Program-made: the position numbers and the translations under genes
The notes under the pieces: model-generated
Told to the model about the DNA's origin: nothing
The model's database searches: none
The model's input: only the letters and a program-made list of their open reading frames with translations
Shown here: positions 1 through 8,575 of the stretch, piece after piece
Layout of the letters: every line of letters starts with the position of its first letter
How positions within the stretch are numbered: position 1 is the first letter of the stretch
Source of the DNA: JBFJKD01 sp041601945
GTDB taxonomy: Bacteria > Pseudomonadota > Gammaproteobacteria > Pseudomonadales > Porticoccaceae
Length of the DNA stretch: 64,000 nt
Direction of reading: 5' to 3'
Assembly (NCBI GenBank): GCA_041601945.1
Contig: JBFIHG010000009.1
Location: 1-64,000 of the forward strand

Positions 1-261
1 CGGGCCTGGTGCCGGTACGCGCAACATCGAAAGGGTTGTTAACGTTTCCGTATCGTTCTTATGGGTCCGACGGAAGAAATAGGCTGTGGGGTTTCGGTGA
101 TTGAACCAGGAAAGGTTCCGAACTGCTGGCCGAAGTATACCTGTCGGGAGCTAAATGGCAAACAATTTTTTAACGGCCCCTCGTGCCGGTTCCCGCATTC
201 AGTTGGCGCGGAAACCGCCCGCGATCTAGCGGCCGATGCAAATGCTGGCTCGAACAGCGGT
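1..261. other. Left-edge region with no gene recognised
   Basis: This segment lies downstream of trxA, which reads leftwards. Both strands carry short open frames here, but they have low-complexity, family-less translations, and the longer ones run into the trxA coding sequence on the opposite strand, so I do not call them. In Pseudomonas the gene after trxA in the same direction is rho. If that order holds here, this segment would be the rho leader and rho would begin beyond the window edge. That is inference only; no rho coding sequence is visible. Confidence 0.4.
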
Positions 262-588
262 TTAGATGCTGCTGTCGATAAATTCAGTGAGCTGAGGCTT
301 GGACAGGGCGCCGACTTTAGTGGCCTCCAGAGCGCCATCTTTGAATAACATCAGTGTCGGAATACCGCGAATATTGTACTTGGCGGCGATTTCCCGGTTG
401 GCGTCAACGTCGATCTTGCAGATTTTGACCTTGCCAACATAGTGATCCGACAATTCTTCAAGAATCGGCGCAATCATTTTGCAGGGCCCGCACCAGCTTG
501 CCCAGAAATCCACTAGTACGGGGGTGTCAGCGGACAGTACGTCAGCTTCGAAGCTGGCGTCAGTGGCGTGAACGATATTGTCGCTCAT
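262..588 (-). CDS. trxA: Thioredoxin 1
   Basis: Cytosolic dithiol-disulfide reductase that passes electrons from thioredoxin reductase to ribonucleotide reductase, peroxiredoxins and other targets. The 108-residue protein has the usual family length. The active site WCGPC is at residues 32-36, the buried Asp of the VDFWA segment precedes it, and the cis-proline is in GIPT (Pro77). The open frame continues far upstream, but I chose the ATG at 588 because the protein then begins as thioredoxins do (MSDNIVH) and a GGAG ribosome site lies just before it. It is divergent from the flavoprotein gene. A plausible sigma-70 promoter sits about 60 bp upstream. Confidence 0.97.
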   Translation of the reverse strand: MSDNIVHATDASFEADVLSADTPVLVDFWASWCGPCKMIAPILEELSDHYVGKVKICKIDVDANREIAAKYNIRGIPTLMLFKDGALEATKVGALSKPQLTEFIDSSI

Positions 589-644
589 AAAAAATCTCCG
601 AATAAGGCAGTGAACAAAATGAGGGTGGCAAGAGGATGGACGCC

Positions 645-674
645 ATAATAACACCCGTTTCCGCTGACTAACAA
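645..674 (-). promoter_or_regulatory. Candidate sigma-70 promoter for trxA
   Basis: Read on the minus strand, a -35-like TTGTTA (669-674) and a -10-like TATTAT (645-650) are separated by 18 bp. Transcription would start near 638, about 50 bp before the trxA ATG. The match to consensus is moderate (4/6 and 5/6). Confidence 0.45.
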
Positions 675-868
675 TTAGCCTGCTTAAATTTGCTTGTGTT
701 TCCCCTACACTGCAGTCTTGTGGTGACGGCCACGCCCTGGGCGAACTTTGGGTGTTGCGCCGACTCGTGGCTGGGAACGATGGGTTCATGTGTCGCTCTA
801 AACAGCCAGTAAAAACGGGCCTGCCGATCATTTTTGTGGTTACTGCCCCAATAACCGGGAGTGGCAAA

Positions 869-2452
869 GTGGTAGAACAGTCAGGGTTGCCGGGTCTTGC
901 GCTAGTTGCCGTATTCCTGGTCGCCGGGGTGGGCTTACTGGTAGCGTTACGCCGCCGTCGCGCGATTGGCAGCCACTGCAAGCCACGCCGATTTGATACC
1001 AATATGGTGGTAATCGGTGCCGGTAGCGCTGGGTTGGTAACGGCTTACATCGCCAGTGCCGTGCGGGCCAAAGTCACGTTGGTTGAGAAACACCAAATGG
1101 GCGGCGACTGCCTCAATACGGGCTGTGTCCCCAGCAAGGCGTTGATTCGTGCCGCGCGGGCGGTCCACGAGGCGCGCGCCGCCGCAGAGCTAGGTATTAA
1201 GGTGGGTGAGCCGCAGGTCGACTTCGGGAAAGTTATGGCCCGTGTGCAGCGGGTCATCGACCAGGTGGCGCCCCACGATAGCATTGAGCGCTACACCGAA
1301 CTGGGTGTGGACTGCATGACGGGCGAGGCAACCATTCTCTCCCCATGGGAGGTGCGTGTCGGCCAGCAGGTGTTGACCACCAGAAGTATTGTTATCGCTT
1401 CGGGCGCGAGTCCGATTGTGCCGCCGATTCCAGGCATTGATGTCCTGGCTTACCTGACGTCGGACAATCTGTGGCAACTTGAAGCGCAACCTCGCACATT
1501 GTTGATTCTCGGTGGTGGGCCGATCGGCTGCGAACTCGCCCAGGCGTTTCAACGCCTGGGCACGGCAGTCACCCTGGTCGATATGCTGCCGCGCCTGTTG
1601 CCCCGGGAAGACGAGGATGTGTCCACCCATATAGCTGAACGGTTTGCCGTCGAGGGTGTTCGAGTGCTGACCAGTTATAAAACCATCGCCTTTGAGAAAG
1701 ACGGTGGGTGCGATGTGGCGGTTCTCGAAGCAGTTGCTGACGCAAAAGGTGTGGCAGGCCCCGGTGGCGCTAACCTGCGTCTGCCCTTCGAAAAACTTCT
1801 GGTGGCGGTGGGGCGGCGGGCCAATACCGAAGGGCTGGGTCTGGAGGCGCTGGGCATAGCAACCACCCCCACCGGCACTATCACTGTGGATAAGTACTTG
1901 CGCACCTGTATTCCAACCATCTATGCCTGTGGCGATGTGGCCGGACCCTATCAGTTTACCCACACGGCTGCCCATCAGGCCTGGTATGCCGCAGTGAACG
2001 CCCTGTTTGGCACCTTTAAAAAATTTAAGGTGAACTATCGGGTGATTCCCTGGGTAACGTTTACCGACCCGGAAGTGGCGCGGGTGGGTTTAAGCGAGAG
2101 CGACGCACGGGAAAAAGGTATTGCCTATGAGGTTACCCGTTACGACCTGGCGGATCTGGATCGCGCTATTGCCGATAACGCCGCGCGGGGTTTTGTAAAA
2201 GTATTGACCCCGCTGGGGCGGGACACGGTGTTGGGGGCCACTATTGTGGGCTATCATGCCGGGGAGTTACTGACCGAATTCGTGACCGCCATGCAACACG
2301 GGCTGGGTTTGAATCAGATACTGGGTACCATCCACAGTTATCCCACCGTCAGTGAGGCCAACAAATTTGCGGCGGGCAACTGGAAGCGCGCCCACGTTCC
2401 CCGCAGGCTATTGCGGGTGGTCGCCCTTTTGCACCGCTGGAAAAGAGGTTAA
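869..2452 (+). CDS. Membrane-anchored FAD-dependent disulfide oxidoreductase (mercuric reductase/LPD-like)
   Basis: Class I pyridine nucleotide-disulfide oxidoreductase of about 527 residues. An N-terminal membrane helix (roughly residues 6-27) followed by an Arg cluster precedes the FAD-binding GAGSAG motif. The redox-active cysteines are Cys81 and Cys86 (GGDCLNTGCVPSK), a second dinucleotide fold begins at GGGPIG, and the C-terminal active-site pair HSYPTVSE gives His489 and Glu496. The C-terminal cysteine pair of true mercuric reductase is missing, so Hg(II) reduction is unlikely. I chose GTG 869 because GGGAG lies 7 bp upstream; the frame stays open to GTG 752 and ATG 788. The stop is 8 bp before the ArsM-like gene, which suggests an operon and a joint role in arsenic or thiol chemistry. 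The substrate is unknown. Confidence 0.8.
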   Translation: MVEQSGLPGLALVAVFLVAGVGLLVALRRRRAIGSHCKPRRFDTNMVVIGAGSAGLVTAYIASAVRAKVTLVEKHQMGGDCLNTGCVPSKALIRAARAVHEARAAAELGIKVGEPQVDFGKVMARVQRVIDQVAPHDSIERYTELGVDCMTGEATILSPWEVRVGQQVLTTRSIVIASGASPIVPPIPGIDVLAYLTSDNLWQLEAQPRTLLILGGGPIGCELAQAFQRLGTAVTLVDMLPRLLPREDEDVSTHIAERFAVEGVRVLTSYKTIAFEKDGGCDVAVLEAVADAKGVAGPGGANLRLPFEKLLVAVGRRANTEGLGLEALGIATTPTGTITVDKYLRTCIPTIYACGDVAGPYQFTHTAAHQAWYAAVNALFGTFKKFKVNYRVIPWVTFTDPEVARVGLSESDAREKGIAYEVTRYDLADLDRAIADNAARGFVKVLTPLGRDTVLGATIVGYHAGELLTEFVTAMQHGLGLNQILGTIHSYPTVSEANKFAAGNWKRAHVPRRLLRVVALLHRWKRG

Positions 2453-2460
2453 CAAATCCT

Positions 2461-3591
2461 ATGAACGCACCGGAAAACACCTATCTGCAGGTCAGCGCTC
2501 GCTACGCCCAGGGCGCCGCAGAAAAACAGGCGGCGCTGTGCTGTCCCGTTGATTACGACCCGCGTCTGCTGGAAAAACTACCCCAGGAGATTATCGACAA
2601 GGATTACGGGTGCGGCGACCCCTCGCGCTATGTACAGGAGGGCGATACGGTGCTCGACCTGGGTAGCGGCGGTGGCAAGGTCTGTTATATCGCCGCGCAA
2701 CTGGTGGGTGAGCAGGGTCGCGTGATCGGCGTGGATATGACCGATGCCATGCTCGCTCTGGCACGTAAGTACCAGGTGGAGATGGCGCAAAAAATCGGCA
2801 GCGAGCGGGTCGAATTCAAGAAAGGCTATATTCAGGATTTAGCACTAAACGTGACTGAACTGGAGCATTACTTGAGCGCCCATCCGGTCACTGACGTGGC
2901 GTCACTCGACGCCCTGAAAGCCTGGCAGCACGCGCAACGCCAGGAGAGACCCCTGGTAGCCGACAGCTCCGTAAGCCTGGTTATTTCCAACTGTGTACTT
3001 AACCTGGTGGACGAACGGGATCGCAAGCAACTTGCTGCGGAAATTTTTCGCGTACTCAAGCCAGGTGGCCGCGTGGCGATCTCGGATATCGTCGCCGACG
3101 AACAGGTGCCGCAACATCTACGGGACGACCCGCAATTGTGGAGCGGCTGCATCTCCGGCGCGTTTCACGAAAAAGAATTTCTCGACGTGTTCACCGCTGC
3201 CGGATTTGTCGCGGCAGCTTACGACAAATGGGATGCCACACCCTGGCAAGTGGTGGAAGGCATAGAATTTCGTGCAGTGACACTGACTGCGGTCAAATCG
3301 TCCAGGGAAAATCTTTACGATGGCGGTCACGGGGTGTTGTACAAAGGTCCGTATGCCCAGGTGTGGGATGATCTCGGTAATACCTACCCGCGCGGGGAGC
3401 GCATAGCCGTTTCCCGGCGCACCCATGATCTGATTGTCGATGGCCCTTACCGCAACGATTTTATTGGTTTCGCCCCCCCTGCGCCCGCCAACCTCGGCGG
3501 TTTCTGCAAACCGACGGGGACCTTGCGTCCGGCAGCGGAAACTAAAGGTGGAGCACAAAGCGGTGGCGATAGTAGCGCCAGGTGTTGTTAG
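2461..3591 (+). CDS. ArsM-like SAM-dependent methyltransferase
   Basis: 376-residue class I methyltransferase. The SAM-binding motif is VLDLGSGGG, followed by the acidic loop GVDMTDAM. Cysteines sit where arsenite methyltransferases bind As(III): Cys51 in DYGCGDP, Cys178 in SNCVLNL and Cys230 in SGCISG, plus a Cys27-Cys28 pair near the start. In the ArsM family three such cysteines carry arsenic during methylation, so trivalent arsenic is the most likely substrate (inference). A C-terminal extension of about 110 residues, absent from short ArsM proteins, ends in Cys-Cys and could bind metal. The gene follows the flavoprotein by 8 bp. No arsR, arsB or arsS is in the window. UbiE-like methylation of another substrate is the alternative. 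Confidence 0.75.
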   Translation: MNAPENTYLQVSARYAQGAAEKQAALCCPVDYDPRLLEKLPQEIIDKDYGCGDPSRYVQEGDTVLDLGSGGGKVCYIAAQLVGEQGRVIGVDMTDAMLALARKYQVEMAQKIGSERVEFKKGYIQDLALNVTELEHYLSAHPVTDVASLDALKAWQHAQRQERPLVADSSVSLVISNCVLNLVDERDRKQLAAEIFRVLKPGGRVAISDIVADEQVPQHLRDDPQLWSGCISGAFHEKEFLDVFTAAGFVAAAYDKWDATPWQVVEGIEFRAVTLTAVKSSRENLYDGGHGVLYKGPYAQVWDDLGNTYPRGERIAVSRRTHDLIVDGPYRNDFIGFAPPAPANLGGFCKPTGTLRPAAETKGGAQSGGDSSARCC

Positions 3592-3685
3592 GTGTTGAAT
3601 GTTATGGTGCCGAAACGCTCCTGGAGGATCTGGCAGTAACCAGGGTGTTGCGGCAGAAAAATAGTTTTGGATAACGAAAAAATCA

Positions 3686-4837
3686 TTAAAAATCCCCAAG
3701 AACGGTGTCGAGATAGCGCAGGCCCAAAGGGGTGGCTTTGAGACTGTCACCGGCGGGTTCCACCAGGCGGTTGGCGGCGAGATTCAACCACTGGCTCGCA
3801 ATATTGTTGAAAGAAAGCCCGGTGCGCTCCCGGAAATAATGGGCGGGCACGCCGTTGTTCAAACGCAGGGCATTCATTAGAAATTCCAGTGGTAACTCCT
3901 CTTTGTTCAGGCTACGGGATTCCGCCAAAAAATCCGCTGAGCGGGCTAAATAATCCTGCGGGGTGCGGGTTTTACGAGTGCGAATAATATGTTGCTCATC
4001 GGCCAGGGTGATTTTACCGTGGGCGCCGGCACCAAGCCCCAGATAGTCGCCAAACTGCCAGTAGTTGGTATTGTGGCGCGACTGTTTTCCTGTCTGAGCG
4101 TAGGCAGATACTTCGTATTGTGCGTAGCCGGCCTGGGCCAGTAGCCCGTGGCCGCGGGTTTGAATGGCGTCGAGCATATCCTCCCCGGGCAACACCGGGG
4201 GTGCGCTGTAAAATGAGGTGTTGGGCTCGATTGTCAATTGATACCAGGAAATATGTGTGGGTTTTAGATCCAGAGCCTGTTGCAGATCAGCCAGGGCCTG
4301 TTCTACCGATTGTCCGGGCAGGCCGTGCATCAAATCCAGATTGAAATTATCGAAACCCGCATTTCGGGCAGAGGCGGCGGCGGTCATGGCGTGGGCGCGG
4401 TCGTGAATGCGTCCGAGGGTTTGCAGATGCTGGTTATTAAAACTCTGAATACCGATGGACAGCCGGTTAACTCCGGCCCGGCGATAGTCTCGAAATTTTT
4501 CCTGTTCAAAGGAGCCGGGGTTGGCTTCCAAGGTAATCTCAATGTCGTCGGTAAAGCCGAATAAGCGACTGGCTTCTTCGAGTATTGCGGCAATGGCGCT
4601 GGCCGAAAATAAGCTGGGCGTGCCGCCACCCAAAAAGATTGACGACAGTTTTCTTCCCTGTGCCAGCCTTTCGTCGTTATTCAGGTCGCGAATAAGGCAG
4701 GCAATATAGGCTTTTTCCGGTAATGGGTGCCCGCTATTATCGGGATCTACGGCGTGGGAATTGAAGTCGCAGTAGGGACATTTGCGCACGCACCAGGGAA
4801 TGTGAATATATAGAGACAGGGGTGGTAGTTTGAGCAT
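3686..4837 (-). CDS. hemW: Radical SAM haem chaperone HemW
   Basis: HemW-family radical SAM protein of 383 residues, the usual length. The [4Fe-4S]-binding CxxxCxxC is at Cys16, Cys20 and Cys23, just after the YIHIPWC signature. GGGTPS and the rest of the HemN-like core follow, then the HemW C-terminal domain. Such proteins were long annotated as oxygen-independent coproporphyrinogen III oxidase, but HemW binds haem and hands it to apoproteins. Its place directly downstream of rdgB (6 bp gap) matches Pseudomonas. It ends a metX-metW-DUF4426-rdgB-hemW minus-strand run and is convergent with the ArsM-like gene. Confidence 0.93.
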   Translation of the reverse strand: MLKLPPLSLYIHIPWCVRKCPYCDFNSHAVDPDNSGHPLPEKAYIACLIRDLNNDERLAQGRKLSSIFLGGGTPSLFSASAIAAILEEASRLFGFTDDIEITLEANPGSFEQEKFRDYRRAGVNRLSIGIQSFNNQHLQTLGRIHDRAHAMTAAASARNAGFDNFNLDLMHGLPGQSVEQALADLQQALDLKPTHISWYQLTIEPNTSFYSAPPVLPGEDMLDAIQTRGHGLLAQAGYAQYEVSAYAQTGKQSRHNTNYWQFGDYLGLGAGAHGKITLADEQHIIRTRKTRTPQDYLARSADFLAESRSLNKEELPLEFLMNALRLNNGVPAHYFRERTGLSFNNIASQWLNLAANRLVEPAGDSLKATPLGLRYLDTVLGDF

Positions 4838-4843
4838 CGCCGC

Positions 4844-5458
4844 TTAGCGGGCAGTGAACATGCTGTGGGAGCTGAGCGCAGCCAGCAGGCCAGCGAGCGC
4901 CTTGCCGCGATGGCTGCAGGTATTTTTTTGCTCCTGGGTTAATTGGGCGGCACTGCAATGGGTTTCGGGAACAAAAAAAACCGGATCGTAACCAAAGCCG
5001 TTGTCACCCCGTGGTTCCGTCAATATGCGCCCTTCCCAGGTCCCCTGGCAGATTAACGGGGTGGGGTCTTCGGCGTGACGTAAAAATACCAGCAGGCATT
5101 GAAAGCGCGCCGCGCGCCGGTCCGGCGGTACATCCTTCATCAGGGTTAATAATTTTTCGGTATTGCTGGCGTCGGTGCCGCCCGCTCCGGAAAATCGCGC
5201 CGAGCGAATACCCGGCGCGGCGTCGAGAAAATCCACCTCCAAACCGGAGTCGTCCGCGAGGGCCGGCAGTCCGCTGTGCCGGCAGGCATGGCGGGCTTTG
5301 ATAATGGCGTTTTCCACAAAACTGAGGCCCGTTTCCTCGGCGTCCGGGACGGCGAAGTGGGATTGGGCGACAACCTCGAACTGGTGCGGTGCCAGCAGAT
5401 GTTGCAATTCGCGCAGCTTGCCTGGATTAGTGCTGGCGAGTACGACGGTTTGGGACAT
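4844..5458 (-). CDS. rdgB: dITP/XTP pyrophosphatase (RdgB/HAM1 family)
   Basis: Hydrolyses non-canonical purine nucleoside triphosphates (dITP, ITP, XTP) to monophosphates, keeping deaminated bases out of nucleic acids. It shows the family signatures: the N-terminal STNPGKLREL substrate loop, the FVENAIIKARHA helix, the metal-binding DDSGLEVD motif, and the C-terminal GDNGFGYDPVF and SHRGKAL motifs. The length is about 204 residues. I chose the ATG at 5458 because the protein then starts at the conserved strand and lies 10 bp after the stop of the DUF4426 gene; the frame stays open upstream to 5551 inside that gene. Confidence 0.95.
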   Translation of the reverse strand: MSQTVVLASTNPGKLRELQHLLAPHQFEVVAQSHFAVPDAEETGLSFVENAIIKARHACRHSGLPALADDSGLEVDFLDAAPGIRSARFSGAGGTDASNTEKLLTLMKDVPPDRRAARFQCLLVFLRHAEDPTPLICQGTWEGRILTEPRGDNGFGYDPVFFVPETHCSAAQLTQEQKNTCSHRGKALAGLLAALSSHSMFTAR

Positions 5459-5468
5459 GGGTGTCGGG

Positions 5469-5951
5469 CTATTTGTCGTGATAAAACTTGCGTTGAAACG
5501 ACAGTTCGTAGGCGGCCTGTTCGGCGGTATCTGGACTAACTGCCTGCGCATCGGTGGCTGGGGTAACTTTCGTCGGGGTCACTTTGATTTTAAAGGTCAG
5601 GGAATCCTCGTTTTCAAAATGAAACGGCGCGAGATAATACACCGCATTTTTTTCCCGGACCTCGACAAAATCCAGGGTCCATTTCTGGGCTAGCATATTG
5701 GCGTAAGTGCCTTCCACTTTGGCCGGCACGCCGCCGGTACGGCCCTCTTCAATCAGCGCGATATTGACCAGCCCACGATCCTTGCCGCGGGCGATGTTGT
5801 AGGCGCTGGCAATTTCCGGCAGCACAAAGCTGCTGTTGAATGCACTGTAGTGCACGGTGTGGTGCGCAAAAGTCTTGTGGTGCTGCGTGTCTGCGGCGGT
5901 GGCCAGAACCGCGAACGCCAGCGTTAAACCCAGTATCGCTAACTTAGTCAT
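5469..5951 (-). CDS. Secreted DUF4426 protein
   Basis: 160-residue protein with a clear signal peptide: a hydrophobic core LAILGLTLAFAVLA, with likely cleavage after ATA or AAD near residue 20. The mature part is a compact beta-rich domain of the DUF4426 family, which in Pseudomonas lies between metW and rdgB, as here. Function is unknown; a periplasmic location is inferred. A ten-residue Thr/Pro/Lys stretch (KVTPTKVTP) sits in the second half. The conserved link to methionine genes is the only functional clue. Confidence 0.85.
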   Translation of the reverse strand: MTKLAILGLTLAFAVLATAADTQHHKTFAHHTVHYSAFNSSFVLPEIASAYNIARGKDRGLVNIALIEEGRTGGVPAKVEGTYANMLAQKWTLDFVEVREKNAVYYLAPFHFENEDSLTFKIKVTPTKVTPATDAQAVSPDTAEQAAYELSFQRKFYHDK

Positions 5952-5998
5952 GGCATATCTCCTTGACCCACAGTGGTCGCCGCAAATGGCGCTCGTCG

Positions 5999-6592
5999 CT
6001 ATTTACTCAGGTGATAAATGGCGGTCTCACCAAAGATATTAGGCCACAATCCCTTAAAAAACCTGTCGGGGCGATGTTCGGTTACCACTTTACGATGGAG
6101 TATGGCGATGCTTTTGTCGCGGCACAGGTTTTCAAAATCCCGAATTGTGCAGAAATGGATATTGGGGGTATCGTACCATTGATACGACAACTGTTTGGTC
6201 ACCGGCATACGACCGCGAAACATCAGGTAGGTGCGCGGCCGTATATTGGCAAAGTTGGGAAACGTGACAATGCATTCCTTGCCGACCCGTAGCATTTCTT
6301 CGATGACCCGATCGGGTCGTCGCAGCACCTGCAGAGAGTAGGTCATCAATACACTGTCAAAGCTTTTGTCGGCAAAGTTACCCAACCCCTGGTTGATATC
6401 GGTTTCGATCACGTTGACGCCGCGTTCGATACAGGTGGTGATTTGCTGCGCGTCAATTTCCAGACCATAGCCCTCCACATTGCGATTGTTGCGCAAGCTT
6501 TGTAACAGGGTGCCGTCGCCGCAGCCGAGGTCGAGCACGCGGCTATTGGGTGCTATCCATTGCTGCAGAATGTCGAGATCAACCCGTAGCAT
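5999..6592 (-). CDS. metW: Methionine biosynthesis protein MetW
   Basis: 197-residue protein of the MetW family, which has a SAM-methyltransferase fold with VLDLGCGDGTLL near residue 20. In proteobacteria MetW is paired with MetX and is needed for full homoserine acyltransferase activity; its own chemistry is not settled. I chose the ATG at 6592 (MLRVDLDI), the conserved MetW start. It overlaps the last 14 bp of metX, so the two are translationally coupled. The frame continues upstream inside metX, but that part has no family character. Confidence 0.95.
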   Translation of the reverse strand: MLRVDLDILQQWIAPNSRVLDLGCGDGTLLQSLRNNRNVEGYGLEIDAQQITTCIERGVNVIETDINQGLGNFADKSFDSVLMTYSLQVLRRPDRVIEEMLRVGKECIVTFPNFANIRPRTYLMFRGRMPVTKQLSYQWYDTPNIHFCTIRDFENLCRDKSIAILHRKVVTEHRPDRFFKGLWPNIFGETAIYHLSK

Positions 6593-7757
6593 CGGCACTG
6601 CCTCCCGCTTCGATAGTGCTGGCAATGTGCCGCATATAGGCTCCGAACGCTGCTTCGTAACGAGGGTTAGGGAGCAAAAAGGAGTCGTGGCCCATGGTGG
6701 ATTCAATTTCCGCGTAGACCACATCCCGGTTCGCGGCAATCAGTGCGTCGACAATTTCCCGTGAGCGCGCAGGCGCAAAGCGCCAGTCGCTGGAAAAAGA
6801 TACCACCAGGAATTTGCTTTGCGCCTTCCTGAAAGCGGCGATCGGATCGTTGTTGCAATCCCGAGCCAGGTCGAAATAGTCGAGAATTTTGGTCATCAGT
6901 AAATACGTATTGGCGTCGAACTTGTCCGCGAACTGGTCGCCCTGATAACGCAGATAGCTTTCCACCTGGAATTCCATCGGCGCATCAAGCCCGCGCATAA
7001 AGGTGCCGCTGCTCAGTTCGCGACCAAAGCGTGCGCCCATCACTTCGTCGGATAAATAGGTGATATGGCCAATCATACGTGCCAGTGCCAGGCCATTGCG
7101 GGGACTTTTACCCTGTTCGAGAAAATCCCCATCACAAAAATCCGGGTCCGAGCGAATGGCGCGGCGGGCAATTTCATTAAAAGCGATATTCTGTGCGGTC
7201 AGCTTCAGCGCCGAGGCGATGACCACGCAGTGGCGCACCCGGTGTGGTAATTCAACGGCCCAGCGCATGGCGGTCATGCCCCCCAGGCTACCGCCCACCA
7301 CCGCTGCCCATTGTTCGATACCAAGCGCGTCCGCCAGTCGCGCCTGACTGTGCACCCAGTCGCGATTGCGTAAGGGCGGGAAATGTTTGCCCCAGGGTTT
7401 GCCGGTTTCGGGATTGATGCTCACCGGCCCAGTGCTGCCGTGACAGCCACCGAGATTGTTAAGGGCCACCACAAAAAAGCGGCGGGTATCGATAGGTTTG
7501 CCGGGGCCGATGTAATCGTCCCACCAACCGGGCTTTTTGTCGTCGTCGCAATGAAAACCCGCCGCATGGTGATGGCCGCTCAGGGCGTGGCAGATCAGCA
7601 CGGCATTGCTTTTGTCGGCATTGAGTTCGCCGTAGGTTTCAACCACCAGCTCGTAGCTTTGCAGCGTGCGCCCACAACTGAGCTCGAGGGGTTCCTCGAA
7701 GCGAAATAGCTGGGGTGTTACCAACCCCACAGAGTTTTCGGGGAAACCGTCTGGCAT
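6579..7757 (-). CDS. metX: Homoserine O-acyltransferase (MetX family)
   Basis: First committed step of methionine synthesis: transfers a succinyl or acetyl group to homoserine. The 392-residue alpha/beta hydrolase has the nucleophile in GGSLGG (Ser157), the oxyanion region LNNLGGCHGSTGP at about residues 99-111, and the catalytic His in the C-terminal TMGHDSFLL. MetX proteins of pseudomonads are usually succinyltransferases despite their family name. I cannot settle acyl specificity from the sequence alone and favour succinyl from lineage. It heads a metX-metW-DUF4426-rdgB-hemW run. Confidence 0.94.
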   Translation of the reverse strand: MPDGFPENSVGLVTPQLFRFEEPLELSCGRTLQSYELVVETYGELNADKSNAVLICHALSGHHHAAGFHCDDDKKPGWWDDYIGPGKPIDTRRFFVVALNNLGGCHGSTGPVSINPETGKPWGKHFPPLRNRDWVHSQARLADALGIEQWAAVVGGSLGGMTAMRWAVELPHRVRHCVVIASALKLTAQNIAFNEIARRAIRSDPDFCDGDFLEQGKSPRNGLALARMIGHITYLSDEVMGARFGRELSSGTFMRGLDAPMEFQVESYLRYQGDQFADKFDANTYLLMTKILDYFDLARDCNNDPIAAFRKAQSKFLVVSFSSDWRFAPARSREIVDALIAANRDVVYAEIESTMGHDSFLLPNPRYEAAFGAYMRHIASTIEAGGSADATG

Positions 7758-7968
7758 CTACAATCTCAAGTGCTGATCATGAGTGGGCAATACAATTCGC
7801 GGGAAGCGGTTCGTGAGAAACACCGAGAGTCTAAAGATGCTCAGCTTGCGGCGCAAGGAAAAGGGTTTTATCACTGGCAGTTAGCGTCGCACGCCGAGCA
7901 TTCTCGCAAGCGGTGCACAGGCCGTGGATCACAGCGCGGCACTTTCCAGACACAGCGCCTTCAGGCGG

Positions 7969-8556
7969 TTAAATACCCGGAACAAAGCCTGCCGGAAGCA
8001 TTGCGCCCCGGGCCAGATTGGCAACAAAAATGCGCAGCATATTTATCACGATAAAAATCAGTATTGGGGACAGGTCCAGGCCGCCAAAGGACGGTATAAC
8101 CCGCCGACAGGGGGCCATTACCGGTTCCATAATTTGCCACACCAGGGAAACCAGCGGATGGCGACTCTGGGGTGCCACCCAGCTGATAATGATGGCGGCC
8201 AGCAATCCGTAGAAATACAGGTCGAGAGTCAGGGAAATAATGCCCAGCAGACCCCATTCCAGGCAATAGAGGGGGTTGATGATGCCGCCGCCATTGATCG
8301 TCACCGTGACCTGTATCACCAACCACTGCAATAACAGTGCGAACACCAGGCTGGCGGTATCGAATTGTTTGATCGGCGGAATGACACGACGCAATAGCGT
8401 GAGGGGCGCGGCCGTTGCCTTGACGACAAATTGCGATACTGGATTATAAAAATCGGCGCGGGACAGCTGCAATAGCAAGCGTACCAGGATAATTCCCAGA
8501 TAAAGACCCGCGACGGCCTGAATAAAATAGGTGCTCATTTGAATCATGGTGCCCAT
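7969..8556 (-). CDS. YggT family integral membrane protein
   Basis: 195-residue protein made of two YggT repeats. Each has a pair of hydrophobic helices and an amphipathic segment with the P..APLTLLRRVIPP / EPVMAPCRRVIPSFGGLDLSP motif. YggT proteins sit in the inner membrane next to proC/yggS in many proteobacteria and have been linked to osmotic stress tolerance in E. coli; the mechanism is unknown. The start ATG at 8556 has an AAGG site 6 bp upstream. The gene follows proC by 19 bp in a yggS-proC-yggT operon. Confidence 0.9.
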   Translation of the reverse strand: MGTMIQMSTYFIQAVAGLYLGIILVRLLLQLSRADFYNPVSQFVVKATAAPLTLLRRVIPPIKQFDTASLVFALLLQWLVIQVTVTINGGGIINPLYCLEWGLLGIISLTLDLYFYGLLAAIIISWVAPQSRHPLVSLVWQIMEPVMAPCRRVIPSFGGLDLSPILIFIVINMLRIFVANLARGAMLPAGFVPGI

Positions 8557-8575
8557 GGGTTACCTTACAGGTTGT

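Noticed and set aside
752..868. Longer N-terminus for the flavoprotein from GTG 752 or ATG 788
   Set aside because: The added residues show no family similarity and no good ribosome site precedes them, whereas GGGAG sits 7 bp before GTG 869.
869..2452. True mercuric reductase (merA)
   Set aside because: No C-terminal Cys pair, no N-terminal heavy-metal domain, and no other mer genes nearby.
3686..4837. Radical SAM protein ArsS completing an arsenosugar cluster with the ArsM-like gene
   Set aside because: The CxxxCxxC context, length and rdgB linkage fit HemW, and it is on the opposite strand.
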